This document shows, piece after piece, positions 4,067 through 5,894 of a DNA stretch of 5,894 nucleotides. A program made the position numbers and the translations under genes. Where the stretch lies: NCBI GenBank assembly GCA_014871605.1, contig WGSQ01000108.1, positions 1-5,894 on the forward strand, in the 5' to 3' direction. The notes under the pieces were generated by a model that had not been told where the DNA came from, did no database searches, and was given only the letters and a program-made list of their open reading frames with translations. Every line of letters starts with the position of its first letter. Position 1 is the first letter of the stretch. Origin of the DNA: Collinsella sp. GTDB lineage: Bacteria; Actinomycetota; Coriobacteriia; Coriobacteriales; Coriobacteriaceae.

Positions 4067-5737
4067 CTACTCTTTATGGCTGCCACCTCCCCGCTTGACC
4101 AGGAGCGCGACCACGATGAGCGCGGCTCCGGCGACCGCTGCGGCGGCCGCGGCGTACATTGCCATATCGCCAGTCGAGGGCATAAAGCCTCCGGTGGTAA
4201 TGCTAGGGGGTGCGCCGGTGGGTGTGTTGATAAGCGACGCCTCCAGGCTGCCCGTCGACCCGTCCGCGCTGTCGGCGCGCAGGGGCGACTCAGCCGTGAT
4301 GGTGAGCTTGGGCTTGGCAGCGGCCACCTGGTCGACGTCCAGGCCCTCGGCCTTGACCGTCACGGAGCGCGTGCCCTCAAAGGCGGTGTAGCCCTTGGGC
4401 GCCTTGAGCTCGCGGACCTCCAGCTTGCCCGAGTCCACGCCCGAGACGGTCACGCGGCCGTCCTCGCCCGTGGTGACGGTGGCCTTGCCCTCCGCATCCC
4501 ACGTGCCGTCGGCCGCCAGTGTGCGACCGCGGTCATCGGCGATACTCAGGACCGCCCCGGCAAGCGGCTTGTCGCCGTCGCTGCCGCGCTTGGTGAGCGC
4601 GAGATCCCAGGTGTAGGCGCACGCGTCATCGCTCGGCGTGCGGGTAAAGCCGGCGTCGCCGGACTGGTCGGCAAAGGGAGAGCGCGGGTAGCGCAGGTAG
4701 ACCTCGTTGGGGTTGCCCTTCGCGATGCCGTGGTTGCATACGCTGTTGAGCGGCGCGTTGTACACGGCGACCACGCGGGCGCCCGCGGTGAAGGCGTCGG
4801 CCCCGCCTAGCGCGGCGATGAGGTCGCCGGTGCGCACGGTGAAGGTCTTGCCGTCCGCCGCTACCTTGGTGGCGCACTGGGCCGTGATGTCGGTCCAGCC
4901 CTTCGCGGACTCGGTGCCGGCGCGGCCGTCCTTATTGGTCGAGACGGCGTCGAAGCCGCCGTCCGCGCTCGCCGCCACGTACACGCGCATGCTCGCGGCG
5001 ACCATGGAGAGGTCGAGCCCCGCGCTCATGGTGTCGACGAACTGCACCGTATAGGTGTCGTAGGCGGTAAGACCCGCCGGGACCGTGGCCGAGAGGCGCC
5101 AGTACAGGTCGTCGGCGACCGTGGCGTCGGCGGCCTTCTGCCAGGCGGCGGTGCTGTCCTCCAGCACGTGCTTGACGACCTTGGGGGTCGCCGCCTTGGG
5201 CTTGACGGTGACGGCGCTGCCGCCGACCAGCGCCATGATCGGCGCGGTGCCAGCCTCGTCCTGGGAAATGGCGGCGTCGTCGGCGACGATGAGCCAGTAG
5301 CCACAGGACAGCTCGGCCGTCGTGCCCGCGTTAAGGGCCACGGACTCGGCGTCAGAGCTCTGGAGGGAACGAGCGAGCTGTGCGCTCAGCGCGCTCGTAA
5401 GGTGGGAATCGGTGTTGAGCCACTCGGCAGCTTCCTGCGCGGTGGTCTGGGAATTGGGCATACCGGCGCTGTGCAGCACAGGCAACACGGCATCGCGCGC
5501 GGCGTCGCTTGCCCAGGCGAGGTCGGTGGCGATCTTGGCGTCGCTGTCGCCGTCGACGACGTTGGCGCTAAAGATCTGGTAGGCGTCGTAGCTGCTCGCC
5601 ACGGTGCCGCTCACCGTGATGGAACCGGTCGAGGTCGGCGCGGCCTGCGCGGAAGCGGGGAACACAACCGCGCAGGTGCCGATCAGGAGGGCAAGCAGCG
5701 CAAACAGGATCGGGAAGGAGCAAACTTTCTTATTCAC
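4067..5737 (-). CDS. MPSTG-anchored isopeptide-forming pilin (SpaA/CnaB-like)
   Basis: Surface pilin subunit of 556 residues. Signal peptide about 1-33 (FALLALLIG core, ASAQA end). The N-terminal pilin domain has GYWLIVADDA (146-155) and APIMALVGGSAV (165-176), matching the other pilin's blocks, then TPKVVKHV (184-191). A middle D2-like region contains YTVQFVDTMSAGL (229-241). A CnaB-like domain (about 376-505) has DLALTKRG (K383), E-box LEVRELKAPKGY (E443) and LINTP (N504), candidate isopeptide residues. Sorting signal: MPSTG 519-523, an alanine-rich helix about 526-547, tail KRGGGSHKE. Met replaces Leu in the LPxTG motif. The mature part has four cysteines (C145, C288, C334, C373); the other pilin has none. 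The GTG start at 5737 is seven bases after GGAGGT and overlaps the previous gene by eight bases. The longer frame to 5818 would add 27 basic, non-signal residues encoded within the upstream gene. Ancillary versus second-backbone role is open. Confidence 0.92.
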   Translation of the reverse strand: MNKKVCSFPILFALLALLIGTCAVVFPASAQAAPTSTGSITVSGTVASSYDAYQIFSANVVDGDSDAKIATDLAWASDAARDAVLPVLHSAGMPNSQTTAQEAAEWLNTDSHLTSALSAQLARSLQSSDAESVALNAGTTAELSCGYWLIVADDAAISQDEAGTAPIMALVGGSAVTVKPKAATPKVVKHVLEDSTAAWQKAADATVADDLYWRLSATVPAGLTAYDTYTVQFVDTMSAGLDLSMVAASMRVYVAASADGGFDAVSTNKDGRAGTESAKGWTDITAQCATKVAADGKTFTVRTGDLIAALGGADAFTAGARVVAVYNAPLNSVCNHGIAKGNPNEVYLRYPRSPFADQSGDAGFTRTPSDDACAYTWDLALTKRGSDGDKPLAGAVLSIADDRGRTLAADGTWDAEGKATVTTGEDGRVTVSGVDSGKLEVRELKAPKGYTAFEGTRSVTVKAEGLDVDQVAAAKPKLTITAESPLRADSADGSTGSLEASLINTPTGAPPSITTGGFMPSTGDMAMYAAAAAAVAGAALIVVALLVKRGGGSHKE

Positions 5738-5894
5738 GACGCTTACCTCCCTTCGCATTCGCCTTGCGACGAATGTGCATCCAGGCCGCAGCAGCGCAAA
5801 GCACCGCCGCGCCGGCAAGGTACGTCAGAGTGACGCCCAACATACCAGAAAGGGGCAAAGAGGTGGAGTAGGTGTTGGTGAAGGTGGGGATGGA
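5730..5894 (-). CDS. C-terminal end of an LPLSG-anchored surface protein (FctA/Spy0128-like pilin subunit), partial
   Basis: Only the last 54 codons and the TAA lie in the window; the 5' part is cut off by the edge. The fragment reads FTNTYST, then the sorting motif LPLSG, a hydrophobic helix (GVTLTYLAGAAVLCAAAAW) and a basic tail (RRK then KGGKRRE). The FTNTY ending is typical of Spy0128/FctA-type pilin isopeptide linkage domains, whose last strand supplies the bonding Asn; that assignment is inference from a short stretch. It is the first visible gene of the operon, and its stop lies inside the start of the next gene, so the two are translationally coupled. It may be an adhesive or tip subunit, but size and N-terminal domains cannot be seen. 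Confidence 0.88.
   Translation of the reverse strand, partial: SIPTFTNTYSTSLPLSGMLGVTLTYLAGAAVLCAAAAWMHIRRKANAKGGKRRE
5745..5750 (-). promoter_or_regulatory. Ribosome binding site deciding the GTG start at 5737
   Basis: GGAGGT on the minus strand, seven bases before GTG. It lies inside the last codons of the upstream gene (GGKRRE) and explains why the GTG, not an earlier in-frame ATG, is the start. Confidence 0.8.

Noticed and set aside
5738..5818. N-terminal extension of the MPSTG pilin to an ATG at 5818
   Set aside because: The 27 extra residues are basic, not signal-like, and lie inside the upstream gene's anchor coding region in another frame; the GTG has a proper ribosome site and a classic signal peptide.

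Overview
The window looks like part of a sortase-assembled pilus locus from a high-GC Gram-positive bacterium. A gut Coriobacteriia member such as Collinsella fits best. This rests on GC-rich coding sequence, good Shine-Dalgarno sites, several LPxTG-type surface proteins and a class C sortase. The genus is inferred from style, not from a species marker. All genes I accept lie on the minus strand, so transcription runs from high to low coordinates.

In transcription order: (1) 5894-5730 is the C-terminal 54 codons of a surface protein that ends like an FctA/Spy0128-type pilin subunit (FTNTY, then LPLSG, a membrane segment and a basic tail). (2) 5737-4067 encodes a 556-residue pilin with a signal peptide, a CnaB-like domain with an E-box, and an MPSTG anchor. 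It overlaps gene 1 by 8 nt and starts with GTG. (3) 3958-2171 encodes a 595-residue pilin of backbone type, with a D2-like domain, a CnaB domain with an E-box, and an LPLTG anchor. A GC-rich hairpin sits in the 108-base gap before it. A strong intrinsic terminator (2070-2032) closes the operon. (4) 968-42 encodes a two-TM class C sortase that would link these pilins.

Between the pilin terminator and the sortase, about 1.2 kb holds the least expected feature: two imperfect tandem copies, about 482 bp apart, of a module absent from ordinary pilus loci. Each copy carries an unannotated 50-codon gene (1383-1231 and 1865-1713) with its own GGAGGT ribosome site. The product is one hydrophobic helix followed by a strongly Arg/Lys-rich tail. 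The two peptides are 46/50 identical with no indels, although flanking DNA has indels. A perfect 10-bp hairpin starts two bases after each stop codon, and two more hairpins conserved between copies follow. The layout resembles tandem type I toxin-antitoxin loci (TxpA/RatA, Ldr or holin-like small toxins). The plus strand across the hairpins could encode a short convergent antisense RNA. Toxin function and the antisense RNA are inferred, not shown.

The backbone pilin gene is also a compositional mosaic: its signal-peptide and anchor-coding ends are GC-rich like the rest of the locus, while its exposed middle is much more AT-rich.
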